A DNA stretch of 8,844 bases from Promethearchaeota archaeon (GTDB lineage Archaea; Asgardarchaeota; Lokiarchaeia; Sigynarchaeales; SOKP01), in assembly GCA_004524515.1 (NCBI GenBank), contig SDNV01000112.1:1-8844 (forward strand), written 5' to 3'. The notes below the pieces were generated by a model. The model was given only the letters and a program-made list of their open reading frames with translations, was not told where the DNA came from and made no database searches. This document shows, in pieces, positions 1-6,663 of the stretch. A program made the translations under genes and the position numbers. Each line of letters begins with the position of its first letter. The first letter of the stretch is position 1.

Positions 1-603
1 AATATTAATATTTAATTTACGTAATTCTTGTCTTAAGTCAGTTAATGGTTCGACGTATATTGTATGCATTCCTAACCTCTCAGCAGGAGCTATGAATTTT
101 AAATAATCATCTAAAAAGACACATTCTGGAGCTAAAAGGTTATATCGATTTAATAAAGTTTTATATATTCCTATTTCGGGTTTAATTTTCTTTTCTTTCC
201 AGGATATAATAGATCCATCAAAAAAAGAAAAGAAATCAAACTTGTTTATTACAAACTCATATGTCTCTTTAATAAAATTAGATAATGCATAAATTTTATA
301 TCCCTTTTGTTTTAAATTTTTCATGATCTCTATATTTTTTTCAATTGGTAAAAAGATATCCAACCAATTTTCAAAAAATAATTCTAGCAAATCCTTTAAA
401 GCTGGATAATCCCTTAAAAAAATAATCTCGGCGCTATTAACTGAAATTAATCCTCGATCCATTTCAAGCCAAGTTTTACTATGAATAATATTTATCATGA
501 AAGTTTTGACTTTTAATGTATCAATGGTATATTTTGAAATGAATTCCTCTGGATTAAAAGTCAATAATACATTTCCAATATCAAAAATAATATTTTTTAT
601 CAA
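1..603 (-). CDS. HAD-superfamily hydrolase (YihX-like), 3' end cut by window edge
   Basis: The frame reads 201 residues from a TTG at 603 to the left edge without a stop. All four HAD motifs are visible. Motif I is FDIGNVL with nucleophile Asp8; the usual second Asp (+2) is Gly, as in the DxGNV branch that includes the sugar-phosphate phosphatase YihX. Motif II is YALSNF (Ser108). Motif III is Lys141 in IKPEIGIY. Motif IV is VFLDD (Asp165/166), followed by a typical AERLGMHTIYV stretch. Residues about 20-85 form the helical cap expected of subfamily I. Length is near the family's usual 200 or so residues, so only a short tail should be missing. TTG is the only usable start, because an in-frame TAA lies at 613-615 and no ATG or GTG lies between. 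It begins 17 bp after the stop of the upstream peptidase gene, so it is probably cotranscribed. The superfamily call is secure; the substrate is unknown, and a phosphatase acting on small phosphorylated metabolites is the likeliest role. Confidence 0.88.
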   Translation of the reverse strand, partial: MIKNIIFDIGNVLLTFNPEEFISKYTIDTLKVKTFMINIIHSKTWLEMDRGLISVNSAEIIFLRDYPALKDLLELFFENWLDIFLPIEKNIEIMKNLKQKGYKIYALSNFIKETYEFVINKFDFFSFFDGSIISWKEKKIKPEIGIYKTLLNRYNLLAPECVFLDDYLKFIAPAERLGMHTIYVEPLTDLRQELRKLNINI

Positions 604-620
604 TCCTAATTCTTAAATGG

Positions 621-2117
621 TTATTTTTGTATAATATAAATCTGAAAATATTTCTGTCTCAAATACTTAGTAAAATATTCTGGATTCAGAGATTCTCCTG
701 TAATTTTTTTTATTAAATCATCAGGTCGATAAATTTTACCATATTGATAGATATTCTGCTTTAAATATGAAATTAGATTGTTATATTGTCCGCTTTTAAT
801 ATCTCTATGGATTTGGGAATGATTTTTTAGTAAATTATAATAAATTTGTGCAGAATAAAGATTTCCTAAAATATAAGACGGAAAATATCCAAATATTCCT
901 TCAGACCAATGAACATCTTGTAAGATACCTTTAGAATCATTTGGTGGAACAATTCCTATTAATTCCTCCATTTTTAAATTCCATAATTCCGGTAAATCCG
1001 ATATCGGCAAATTATCATTTATAATTGCCTTTTCCAACTCAAATCGGAGTAATATATGCAAATTAAAGGTTATTTCATCTGCATCTACTCGAATAAATGA
1101 AGGTTGGACTGAATTTATGGATCGATAAAATTCATCTCCTGGATAATGTGCTAAATGTTCAGGGAAATAATTTTGAAGAATTGGATACCAATAGTCCCAA
1201 AATTGTTTACTATGACCTATAATATTCTCCCATAGTTGGGATTGAGATTCATGAAATCCAAAAGAGCACCCATCTGCAAGGATTGAATCCTTGATAGGAT
1301 CCATAAAATTCATATCAAATATAGCATGGCCATATTCGTGAAGTGCCCCAAATATTCCAGTTGGCAGAAAGTTTTCTTTAAAATTTGTAGTGATTCTAGT
1401 ATCCATTGATGAGATATTACTTGTAAAAGGGTGCATAGACTTATCTAATCTCCCAATATTAAAATTGAAGTCTAGTTTATGAAGCATTTCTACGATAAAT
1501 TTAAGTTGTTTTTTTGGATCATAGGTTTTTCTTAAAATTGATGGATCTGGTTGTTCTTTTGAAGATTTTATTTTTTTAAAAACGTCTAATATCTCTGTTT
1601 TTAATTTATTAAATATACGAGTTAACCATTCTGATGATATTCTCGGTTCATATAAATCTAGTAAAGCATCATAAAGAGTTGATCCACTATCAAGTTTTTT
1701 GGCATACTCGCGCTTTATTTCTATAATTCTTTCAAGATATGGTTTAAAAATATTAAAATCATTCTTAATTTTACTTTTTTCCCATGCTTGTTGACCTAGC
1801 GAAGCTGCTTTGGCCATTCTTCTAATTAATCTATTAGGTACTTTTATTGCGATCTCATATTCTCTCTTTGCTTCTCTTATAAACGCTTGTTCAATCAAAG
1901 TTAGATTTTTGGCTTTATAGGAAAGTTCTAATAATCTTCTAGTTTTATTGGAGATTAGTTTATCATGAATTGTGCCTTGAATTAAAGCAATCTGTTCAGA
2001 TCTTATTCTATTAGAATCGTTAGGCATATAAATTTGTTGATCCCAATTTAAAAGTGCTCTAATGTTTCTAAGTTTATTAATTTCAGCGAAATGTTCCTTA
2101 AGTTTAGTAAGTGGCAT
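621..2117 (-). CDS. M32 family metallocarboxypeptidase (carboxypeptidase Taq-like), copy A
   Basis: This 498-residue protein matches the usual length of about 500 for peptidase family M32, zinc enzymes that remove C-terminal residues from peptides. Zinc ligands are visible: HEYGH at 260-264 (His260, His264, catalytic Glu261) and Glu290 in HESQS. The 30-residue spacing from the first His to the third ligand is what the family shows. Other family blocks are LLNWDQQIYMP (22-32), HPF (229-231), MDTRITT (238-244), FIRVDADEIT (341-350) and GYFPSYILGNLY (410-421). There is no signal peptide, so it should be cytosolic. The ATG at 2117 is supported by a perfect AGGAGG 11 nt upstream. It is the second of two tandem paralogues; over residues 289-432 a hand count gives about two-thirds identity with copy B. 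It lies 40 bp downstream of copy B and 17 bp upstream of the HAD gene. Both copies keep every catalytic residue I can identify, so neither looks like a decayed duplicate. The likely role is peptide catabolism or turnover. Confidence 0.95.
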   Translation of the reverse strand: MPLTKLKEHFAEINKLRNIRALLNWDQQIYMPNDSNRIRSEQIALIQGTIHDKLISNKTRRLLELSYKAKNLTLIEQAFIREAKREYEIAIKVPNRLIRRMAKAASLGQQAWEKSKIKNDFNIFKPYLERIIEIKREYAKKLDSGSTLYDALLDLYEPRISSEWLTRIFNKLKTEILDVFKKIKSSKEQPDPSILRKTYDPKKQLKFIVEMLHKLDFNFNIGRLDKSMHPFTSNISSMDTRITTNFKENFLPTGIFGALHEYGHAIFDMNFMDPIKDSILADGCSFGFHESQSQLWENIIGHSKQFWDYWYPILQNYFPEHLAHYPGDEFYRSINSVQPSFIRVDADEITFNLHILLRFELEKAIINDNLPISDLPELWNLKMEELIGIVPPNDSKGILQDVHWSEGIFGYFPSYILGNLYSAQIYYNLLKNHSQIHRDIKSGQYNNLISYLKQNIYQYGKIYRPDDLIKKITGESLNPEYFTKYLRQKYFQIYIIQK

Positions 2118-2128
2118 AAATTTTAGTG

Positions 2129-2134
2129 CCTCCT
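2129..2134 (-). promoter_or_regulatory. Shine-Dalgarno for peptidase copy A
   Basis: AGGAGG on the minus strand, 11 nt before the ATG at 2117. It is the strongest ribosome binding site in the window, shows that this organism uses SD-led initiation inside operons, and fixes the start of copy A. Confidence 0.8.
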
Positions 2135-2157
2135 AATCCAATCAAGAATTTAATGAA

Positions 2158-3660
2158 CTATATCCCATAAATTGGATAAAATTTCGTTTCTAAATATTTT
2201 ATAAAATAATTCGGGTTTAAATCTTCTCCAGTTACTCTCTTAACTAAATCAAGGGGTCGATAAATTCTTCCATATTGGTGTATATTTTCCCTAAGATAGT
2301 TAAATAAAGTGTTAAAATTCCCCTTTTTAAAATCATCAGGTAAATCTGGATTTTTCTTAAGAGCATTAACATAAAATTGTGAGGCATATAAATTTCCTAA
2401 CGAATATGTCGGGAAATATCCAAATGCGCCCCCGGACCAATGAACATCTTGTAATAATCCCTGAGCGTCATTTGGAGGCGTAATATTTAAAAGATCTTCC
2501 ATTTTAGCATTCCATAGGTCTGGTAATTCAGAAACCTTTAAATTATTATTAATTAGTTCCTTTTCTATCTCAAATCTAAGAATAATATGTAAACCATAAG
2601 TTACCTCATCCGCTTCTACTCGAATAAACGAGGGTTGAACTACATTAATCGAACGATAGAATTCATATTCAGGATAATTTTTTAGATTTTCAGGAAAATA
2701 TTTTTGTAATATGGGATACCAAAAGTTCCAAAACTCTTTACTTCTACCTACAATATTTTCCCATAATCTAGATTGAGACTCATGGATACCCAAACTACTT
2801 CCATCTGCCAAAAATGTGTCATGAATCTCTTTCATAAATCCCATTTCATATAATGCATGACCACATTCATGGATTGAACCAAATAAACATGCAGGAAGAT
2901 AATTCTCCCAAATTCGAGTAGTAATTCTTGTATCCATCGAAGATACTGAAGCTGTGAAAGGATGTACTGATTTATCTTGCCGACCTCTATTAAAATCAAA
3001 ATTAAGTTTCTTTATTATTTCCATGCTTAATTTCCATTGCAATTCGGGATTATAATTTTTCTTTAAAATTTCCTGATTAGGTTTATTTGAAATTGAAGAT
3101 GCAAGTTTATTTAAAATTTTTACTAATTTCGGTTTAATTTCATTAAAGATTTTCGAAATCCATTCGGATTTTGCTTCTGGTTCATAGATATCTGTCAATG
3201 AATCATATAATGTGGGACCTACATCGAGTTTTTCAGCATATTCTCTTTGTAAAGCAACCATTTTTTCAAGATAGGATTTAAAAATTGAAAAATCACTTTT
3301 CTCTCTTGCTTTTTCCCAAGCTTGATGTCCAAGTGAGGCAGTTTTAGCAATTTCAATAACTAGCTCAATTGGAATTTTTATTGCCTTATCATATTTTCTT
3401 TTGGCTTCTCTTAATATGGCAGAATCAATTAAATTAAGATTTGGCTGATTTTCGGCTTTTTTAATCAATTGACCATTTTTTTTAGAAATTAATTTTTTAT
3501 GATGAATGGCTTCAATTAAAGCGATTTGTTCGGATCTTCCTATAGTTGCACCATCTGATTTCGGCATATATACCCGCTGGTCCCAACCTAGTAATGTCGA
3601 TATATAATTTAGCCTCATTAATTCAGTAAAACGATCCCTAAGTTCCTTTATCATACTCAT
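2158..3660 (-). CDS. M32 family metallocarboxypeptidase (carboxypeptidase Taq-like), copy B
   Basis: This 500-residue M32 zinc carboxypeptidase is the promoter-proximal member of a tandem pair. Zinc site: HECGH at 264-268 (His264, His268, catalytic Glu265) with third ligand Glu294 in HESQS. Family blocks: LLGWDQRVYMP (23-33), HPF (233-235), MDTRITT (242-248), FIRVEADEVT (345-354) and GYFPTYSLGNLY (414-425). The residue after His-Glu is Cys here and Tyr in copy A, where many family members have Phe. No signal peptide or membrane segment is seen, so it should be a cytosolic exopeptidase trimming C-terminal residues. The ATG at 3660 follows an AAAAGG-type weak SD by about 10 nt; a second in-frame ATG two codons later (3654) is a possible alternative. 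A tRNA or other gene does not intervene before copy A, so the pair is almost certainly one transcript and arose by tandem duplication. Sequence divergence shows the duplication is not recent, and the two may differ in substrate preference. Confidence 0.95.
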   Translation of the reverse strand: MSMIKELRDRFTELMRLNYISTLLGWDQRVYMPKSDGATIGRSEQIALIEAIHHKKLISKKNGQLIKKAENQPNLNLIDSAILREAKRKYDKAIKIPIELVIEIAKTASLGHQAWEKAREKSDFSIFKSYLEKMVALQREYAEKLDVGPTLYDSLTDIYEPEAKSEWISKIFNEIKPKLVKILNKLASSISNKPNQEILKKNYNPELQWKLSMEIIKKLNFDFNRGRQDKSVHPFTASVSSMDTRITTRIWENYLPACLFGSIHECGHALYEMGFMKEIHDTFLADGSSLGIHESQSRLWENIVGRSKEFWNFWYPILQKYFPENLKNYPEYEFYRSINVVQPSFIRVEADEVTYGLHIILRFEIEKELINNNLKVSELPDLWNAKMEDLLNITPPNDAQGLLQDVHWSGGAFGYFPTYSLGNLYASQFYVNALKKNPDLPDDFKKGNFNTLFNYLRENIHQYGRIYRPLDLVKRVTGEDLNPNYFIKYLETKFYPIYGI

Positions 3661-3714
3661 GTATCCAACCTTTTAAAAAATATTGATTAATCTAGATTTA
3701 ATGCAATTAATTAA

Positions 3715-3739
3715 GATTTATATCTCAAATTTTATAAAA
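3715..3739 (-). promoter_or_regulatory. Candidate archaeal TATA elements for the peptidase operon
   Basis: Two TATA-like elements read on the minus strand: TTTTATAAAA (3730-3739) and GATATAAATC (3715-3724). With the usual spacing of about 25 bp they would start transcripts near 3708 or 3694, giving a 35-50 nt leader that contains the weak SD before 3660. AT-rich background makes chance matches likely, and TTTTATAAAA is itself palindromic, so the call is tentative. Confidence 0.35.
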
Positions 3740-3755
3740 GATTAGATTAAATTGT

Positions 3756-3763
3756 AAAAAAAA
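3756..3763 (-). terminator. Oligo-T terminator after the longin-GTPase gene
   Basis: Eight consecutive T on the minus strand begin about 10 bp past the TGA at 3773-3775. Oligo-T tracts are the usual intrinsic termination signal in archaea. It lies before the candidate promoter of the peptidase genes, so the two units are probably separate transcripts. Confidence 0.5.
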
Positions 3764-3772
3764 TGAATGTTT

Positions 3773-5398
3773 TCAAAAGGTGTCTTTTTCTATTTTGTAA
3801 AAAGCATCCGCCGCTAATTTGAGATCCTCTAAGCGTAAAGGAGAATCCAAAGCTGTAGTCATTTCTTTTATAAAAAATTCACATAAATTGATATTCAACT
3901 TACTCCCTTTATCTAATAATAGTTTTTGTAATTCTAATGGTAAAATCATCTCACCTTGAGAAATAGCAGTTTCAAGAACTGATTTAAGTCTTGATTCTTG
4001 TTTTGAACTGATTTTTTGAATTAGCTCTCTTGGTTCAATTTTGCTAATGATATCTGATTCATGTATTTTTTGAATTACCTTTTTTGGCTCAATATTCTTA
4101 ATTTGTTGAATCTTTTCAATTTTTGTTTTTAGACTAATCTTAATATCTTCAGGTTTGAGAGATAATTTCTTTGATTTTGAAATTTGATCAGGAATTTGAG
4201 GTTTTGATGATGATATAGCTTTTTGTTGAGGTTTAGGAGAACTTTGTGATGTTGATTCGGTGCTTGAGGGTTTGAGAATTGTACTGGATTTAGGAAGAGA
4301 TTTAACAGAAATTTTTTTCGTAAACCTAATTTTTTCAGGGGGCATGAAACTTGTTCCACTTTCTAATCTTTTCTGCGAATTACGATGTTCCTCTAATTTA
4401 TTTTTTAATGTGTCTAATTTCAATTGAAATTGATCTAAATGAATAAAGGTTTGATATTCATAACATATGTTAATTAATTCTTCATATTTAGTAATTGCTT
4501 CTGAAATATTATTTTCTAAATAGAATTTTTCTGCCTCATTTATTAGTTCTTCAAAATTAGAGGGTAATTCTTTCTTTAAATTTAAGGCATCTCTAATAAT
4601 ATTTTCAATTTTGTTTTTTGCAATTTCCGGCTTAATCATAGAAAGTTTTTTAATATCGGGAATGTTGACCGAAATCTTAATATGCTCGAGTTCCTCTTCG
4701 CTGATATGTTCTGATTTAGTTGCAATTATTAGCATTTTAGAATATTTAGCATGAGTTTCTATTAAGCTCAAAAAATATTGAATTAATTTAGGTCCATAAT
4801 CTTTCGAATCAAATAATAAAAGAACGAGATCAGAGCCTCCAATAAATTTAGGCCATAACAATGAAAAGTTATCTTTCAGTATAAAATCCCATATATCGAA
4901 CCCCAAATTATCAATTTCATAAACCGAAGCATTTGCAAAATCCATAATTTTTTTTTCTTGACCACTTTTCATTAAATTATATAAAGTAGTCTTCCCAGAA
5001 CCGGTTGGACCTACTATTGAAATCTTAGAATGCAGTTCTTTTTGGGTAAAATAAAGAAAATTTATAAAATCTTTTTTTTCTAAACTTTCTTCTGTAATAT
5101 CTTCTGGATTTTCAAAAAGATCTTTAAACTTGTTAATTATTTTTATTAAGTTATCATTAACATATTCAAAAGAATCAATTAGATCTACAATAATTAAAAA
5201 GTATGTATTTCCATAGGAGCGGTGAAAAATCTGAAATTTAGATAATGGACGGTGAAGAGTCTCACCTGGAGTAGGCAAAATCATATTAGGTTCGATAATT
5301 TTTATCACTTGTTTTAGCTCTTCACCACCTAAAGCTAAAGCTAGTGCATAGCTAAAAATTGGTTTTTGATTGTGATAAATATATATTTGCCTTAACAT
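3773..5398 (-). CDS. Longin-like domain fused to degenerate Arf/Ras-like GTPase, with disordered linker and C-terminal helical domain
   Basis: The 541-residue protein has several parts. Residues 1-95 alternate strands and helices like a longin/roadblock fold (IYIYHNQKPIFSY at the start, then FQIFHRSYGNTYFLIIVD). Residues 125-275 resemble a small GTPase: P-loop GPTGSGKT at 130-137, then FDIWDF (167-172), LLWPKFIGGSDLVLLLFDSKD (180-200) and ATKSE (226-230). This follows the Arf pattern WDxGGQ...LW...DSND...NKxD, but switch II has lost Gly and Gln and the base-recognition NKxD has become TKSE. It may therefore bind nucleotide without normal hydrolysis or guanine specificity. Residues 280-345 look TPR/MIT-like helical; 347-425 is Ser/Pro/Lys/Gln-rich and probably disordered; 470-541 is helical and unrecognised. 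No membrane segment is seen. Longin and small-GTPase proteins of this kind are abundant in Asgard archaea. The ATG at 5398 is forced by an in-frame stop three codons upstream and has no SD nearby, suggesting a leaderless mRNA. A role in membrane or scaffold dynamics is inference. Confidence 0.85.
   Translation of the reverse strand: MLRQIYIYHNQKPIFSYALALALGGEELKQVIKIIEPNMILPTPGETLHRPLSKFQIFHRSYGNTYFLIIVDLIDSFEYVNDNLIKIINKFKDLFENPEDITEESLEKKDFINFLYFTQKELHSKISIVGPTGSGKTTLYNLMKSGQEKKIMDFANASVYEIDNLGFDIWDFILKDNFSLLWPKFIGGSDLVLLLFDSKDYGPKLIQYFLSLIETHAKYSKMLIIATKSEHISEEELEHIKISVNIPDIKKLSMIKPEIAKNKIENIIRDALNLKKELPSNFEELINEAEKFYLENNISEAITKYEELINICYEYQTFIHLDQFQLKLDTLKNKLEEHRNSQKRLESGTSFMPPEKIRFTKKISVKSLPKSSTILKPSSTESTSQSSPKPQQKAISSSKPQIPDQISKSKKLSLKPEDIKISLKTKIEKIQQIKNIEPKKVIQKIHESDIISKIEPRELIQKISSKQESRLKSVLETAISQGEMILPLELQKLLLDKGSKLNINLCEFFIKEMTTALDSPLRLEDLKLAADAFYKIEKDTF
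4012..4093 (-). repeat. Two imperfect 28-bp copies, 54 bp apart, inside the longin-GTPase gene
   Basis: Copies at 4012-4039 and 4066-4093 differ at 4 of 28 bases and are offset by exactly 54 bp (18 codons). They encode IEPKKVIQKI (residues 436-445) and IEPRELIQKI (454-463). This is an in-frame duplication of a short helical or linear motif next to the disordered linker; it might be a binding motif used twice. Confidence 0.7.
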
Positions 5399-5674
5399 CT
5401 GTATTTATAATAATTTATCTTTTCCTTTAAAAACATAAGAAACTCATCCTTATTAATTTTTTATAATTAAAAATTTGATATTAAGATCATATTCTTTAAT
5501 GCTCTTCTTTATCCATTACCTAATAAAAAACCCTAATACAATATTCAGTGTATTAATATTCTTAGAAAATAAAACAGAGTAATATGATTAAAAACAGTAA
5601 AGAATATTAGATCTGATATTTTTAATATTTTAGGAACTTTCATATTGTTTATTTAAATTTAAAAAAATCAAACT
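5399..5674. other. Divergent intergenic region with promoters for both flanking genes
   Basis: This is the longest gene-free stretch (276 bp). It is extremely AT-rich and lies between the diverging starts at 5398 and 5675. Only trivial ORFs of under 20 codons occur, without convincing SDs, so I call no gene. Near the left gene, minus-strand GATAAATTAT/TTATAAAT sits 10-22 nt before the ATG. An AAAACAG word occurs at 5571-5577 and 5591-5597, a 20-bp spacing that puts the copies on one helical face. I see no hairpin strong enough to call a structured RNA or riboswitch. Confidence 0.6.
5648..5658 (+). promoter_or_regulatory. Candidate TATA box for the gene at 5675
   Basis: TTTATTTAAAT lies 17-27 nt before the ATG at 5675, with no Shine-Dalgarno between. 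This fits a promoter whose transcript starts at or very near the start codon (leaderless), which is common for first genes of archaeal operons. AT-rich background limits confidence. Confidence 0.4.
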
Positions 5675-6631
5675 ATGCCCTTAGAATCTCATCATATCAT
5701 CCGTTTTCTTAAGAATACTGCAAATGACAAATTCAATTCAGATCTTTTTGATCTATTGATAAAAAGAATCAATAAGCTTTGTTTTGAAGAATGTCAAATA
5801 GACCGTATTCAATGCACACTCACTCCGCTATGCACTAAACGATTTTTGTTGAAATTAAGAATTAAAAATTTATTACCTTTAGATGATCTACCTAAATTTT
5901 GTTATAGTGTTCAAAAAAATATTGTTATGCGAGATTTTAGAGGTAAAACCGTTGTTTATAGACCATTTGATGCGTATTTATATTTAGTTGATTTCTTGGA
6001 TATTTTTTTCCATGGTGATTATAGAAAATTAAATAAATTTATTTCTCTCCAAAAATGGGATGACGCGCTAGAAATCTTTGATGATAGAATTAAGAACCGG
6101 GATGAAAATTTTCGCTATACATTGAAAGGAAATTATATGATATTTAAATTCGATGATCGGATTCATATTATTTTTATTGAGGAGAAATATGTTTTATGTA
6201 ATGCCAATCGAGAGAGTATCGTATCTCTTGAATTATTGGGAGCAATTTGTGAATTTTATGCGAATATTTATTTTCCTGAAGTAAAAGTAAAATTGGTACG
6301 ATCTGAAAAAGTGGAGATCACTACAATTTTACCTAAAGATATTATAAGCAAAATTTCTCAGGATTCTGTCGCTGCAGAAAATCCCTCAAAATTGGATCAT
6401 TATTTTTGGAATGTGTTTCATGAGGATCTGGAATCCCTCCTACAATTTTGTAAAGCAATTCATTTAGAATATGACTGGATGGGAAATTTATTAATAAAAT
6501 TAGGGATAAATTTAGAGACAAACAATTTTGATGAGGAGGGAAATAAGATGAGATTAAGATATCGAGATCTTCGATTTTTATTGAATTTTATCCAGCGTTT
6601 GTATAACGAGTTTTATGTAATTTGGTTGTAA
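5675..6631 (+). CDS. Unrecognised protein with N-terminal four-cysteine cluster
   Basis: The 318-residue product belongs to no family I can name. It is soluble-looking, with no signal peptide or clear membrane helix, and mixes alpha and beta segments. Residues 36-53 hold four cysteines spaced C-x3-C-x6-C-x5-C, half of the eight in the protein, which could ligate Zn or an Fe-S cluster, though spacing matches no motif I know. Beta-rich segments run through 145-178 (FRYTLKGNYMIFKF, RIHIIFIEEKYVL); the C-terminus (250-318) is helical and ends in aromatic YNEFYVIWL. The ATG at 5675 has a TATA-like element 17-27 nt upstream and no SD. The following HEAT-like gene starts 32 bp after the stop, so the two are probably cotranscribed and may act together. 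Codon use resembles the neighbours, so recent transfer is not evident. The reading frame is real by length, composition and tight packing; the function is unknown. Confidence 0.8.
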   Translation: MPLESHHIIRFLKNTANDKFNSDLFDLLIKRINKLCFEECQIDRIQCTLTPLCTKRFLLKLRIKNLLPLDDLPKFCYSVQKNIVMRDFRGKTVVYRPFDAYLYLVDFLDIFFHGDYRKLNKFISLQKWDDALEIFDDRIKNRDENFRYTLKGNYMIFKFDDRIHIIFIEEKYVLCNANRESIVSLELLGAICEFYANIYFPEVKVKLVRSEKVEITTILPKDIISKISQDSVAAENPSKLDHYFWNVFHEDLESLLQFCKAIHLEYDWMGNLLIKLGINLETNNFDEEGNKMRLRYRDLRFLLNFIQRLYNEFYVIWL

Positions 6632-6648
6632 TAATAAAAATTAATTAA

Positions 6649-6656
6649 GATGTGAT
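6649..6656 (+). promoter_or_regulatory. Weak Shine-Dalgarno-like site for the HEAT-like gene
   Basis: GATGTGAT resembles the GGTGAT part of the archaeal anti-SD partner and ends 7 nt before the ATG at 6664. It overlaps the alternative GTG at 6652, so it favours ATG 6664 as the start. Confidence 0.35.
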
Positions 6657-6663
6657 TAAAAAT

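Noticed and set aside
3689..3698. Perfect 10-bp palindrome AATCTAGATT before the peptidase operon
   Set aside because: It could be an operator, but palindromes of this size are common in such AT-rich DNA and there is no second copy near it.
4129..4359. 76-codon minus-strand frame inside the longin-GTPase gene
   Set aside because: It is a shifted frame across the low-complexity Ser/Pro/Lys linker, with no SD and no recognisable domain.
5423..5437. Tiny minus-strand ORF just before the longin-GTPase gene (MFLKEKINYYKYRC), considered as a leader peptide
   Set aside because: Only 14 codons, no convincing SD, no attenuator-like stem and no run of one amino acid.
5531..5640. Repeated AATATT/TTAATATT words in the divergent region, considered as an origin or structured RNA
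   Set aside because: No regular repeat spacing, no GC-containing stems, and no origin-associated gene such as cdc6 nearby.
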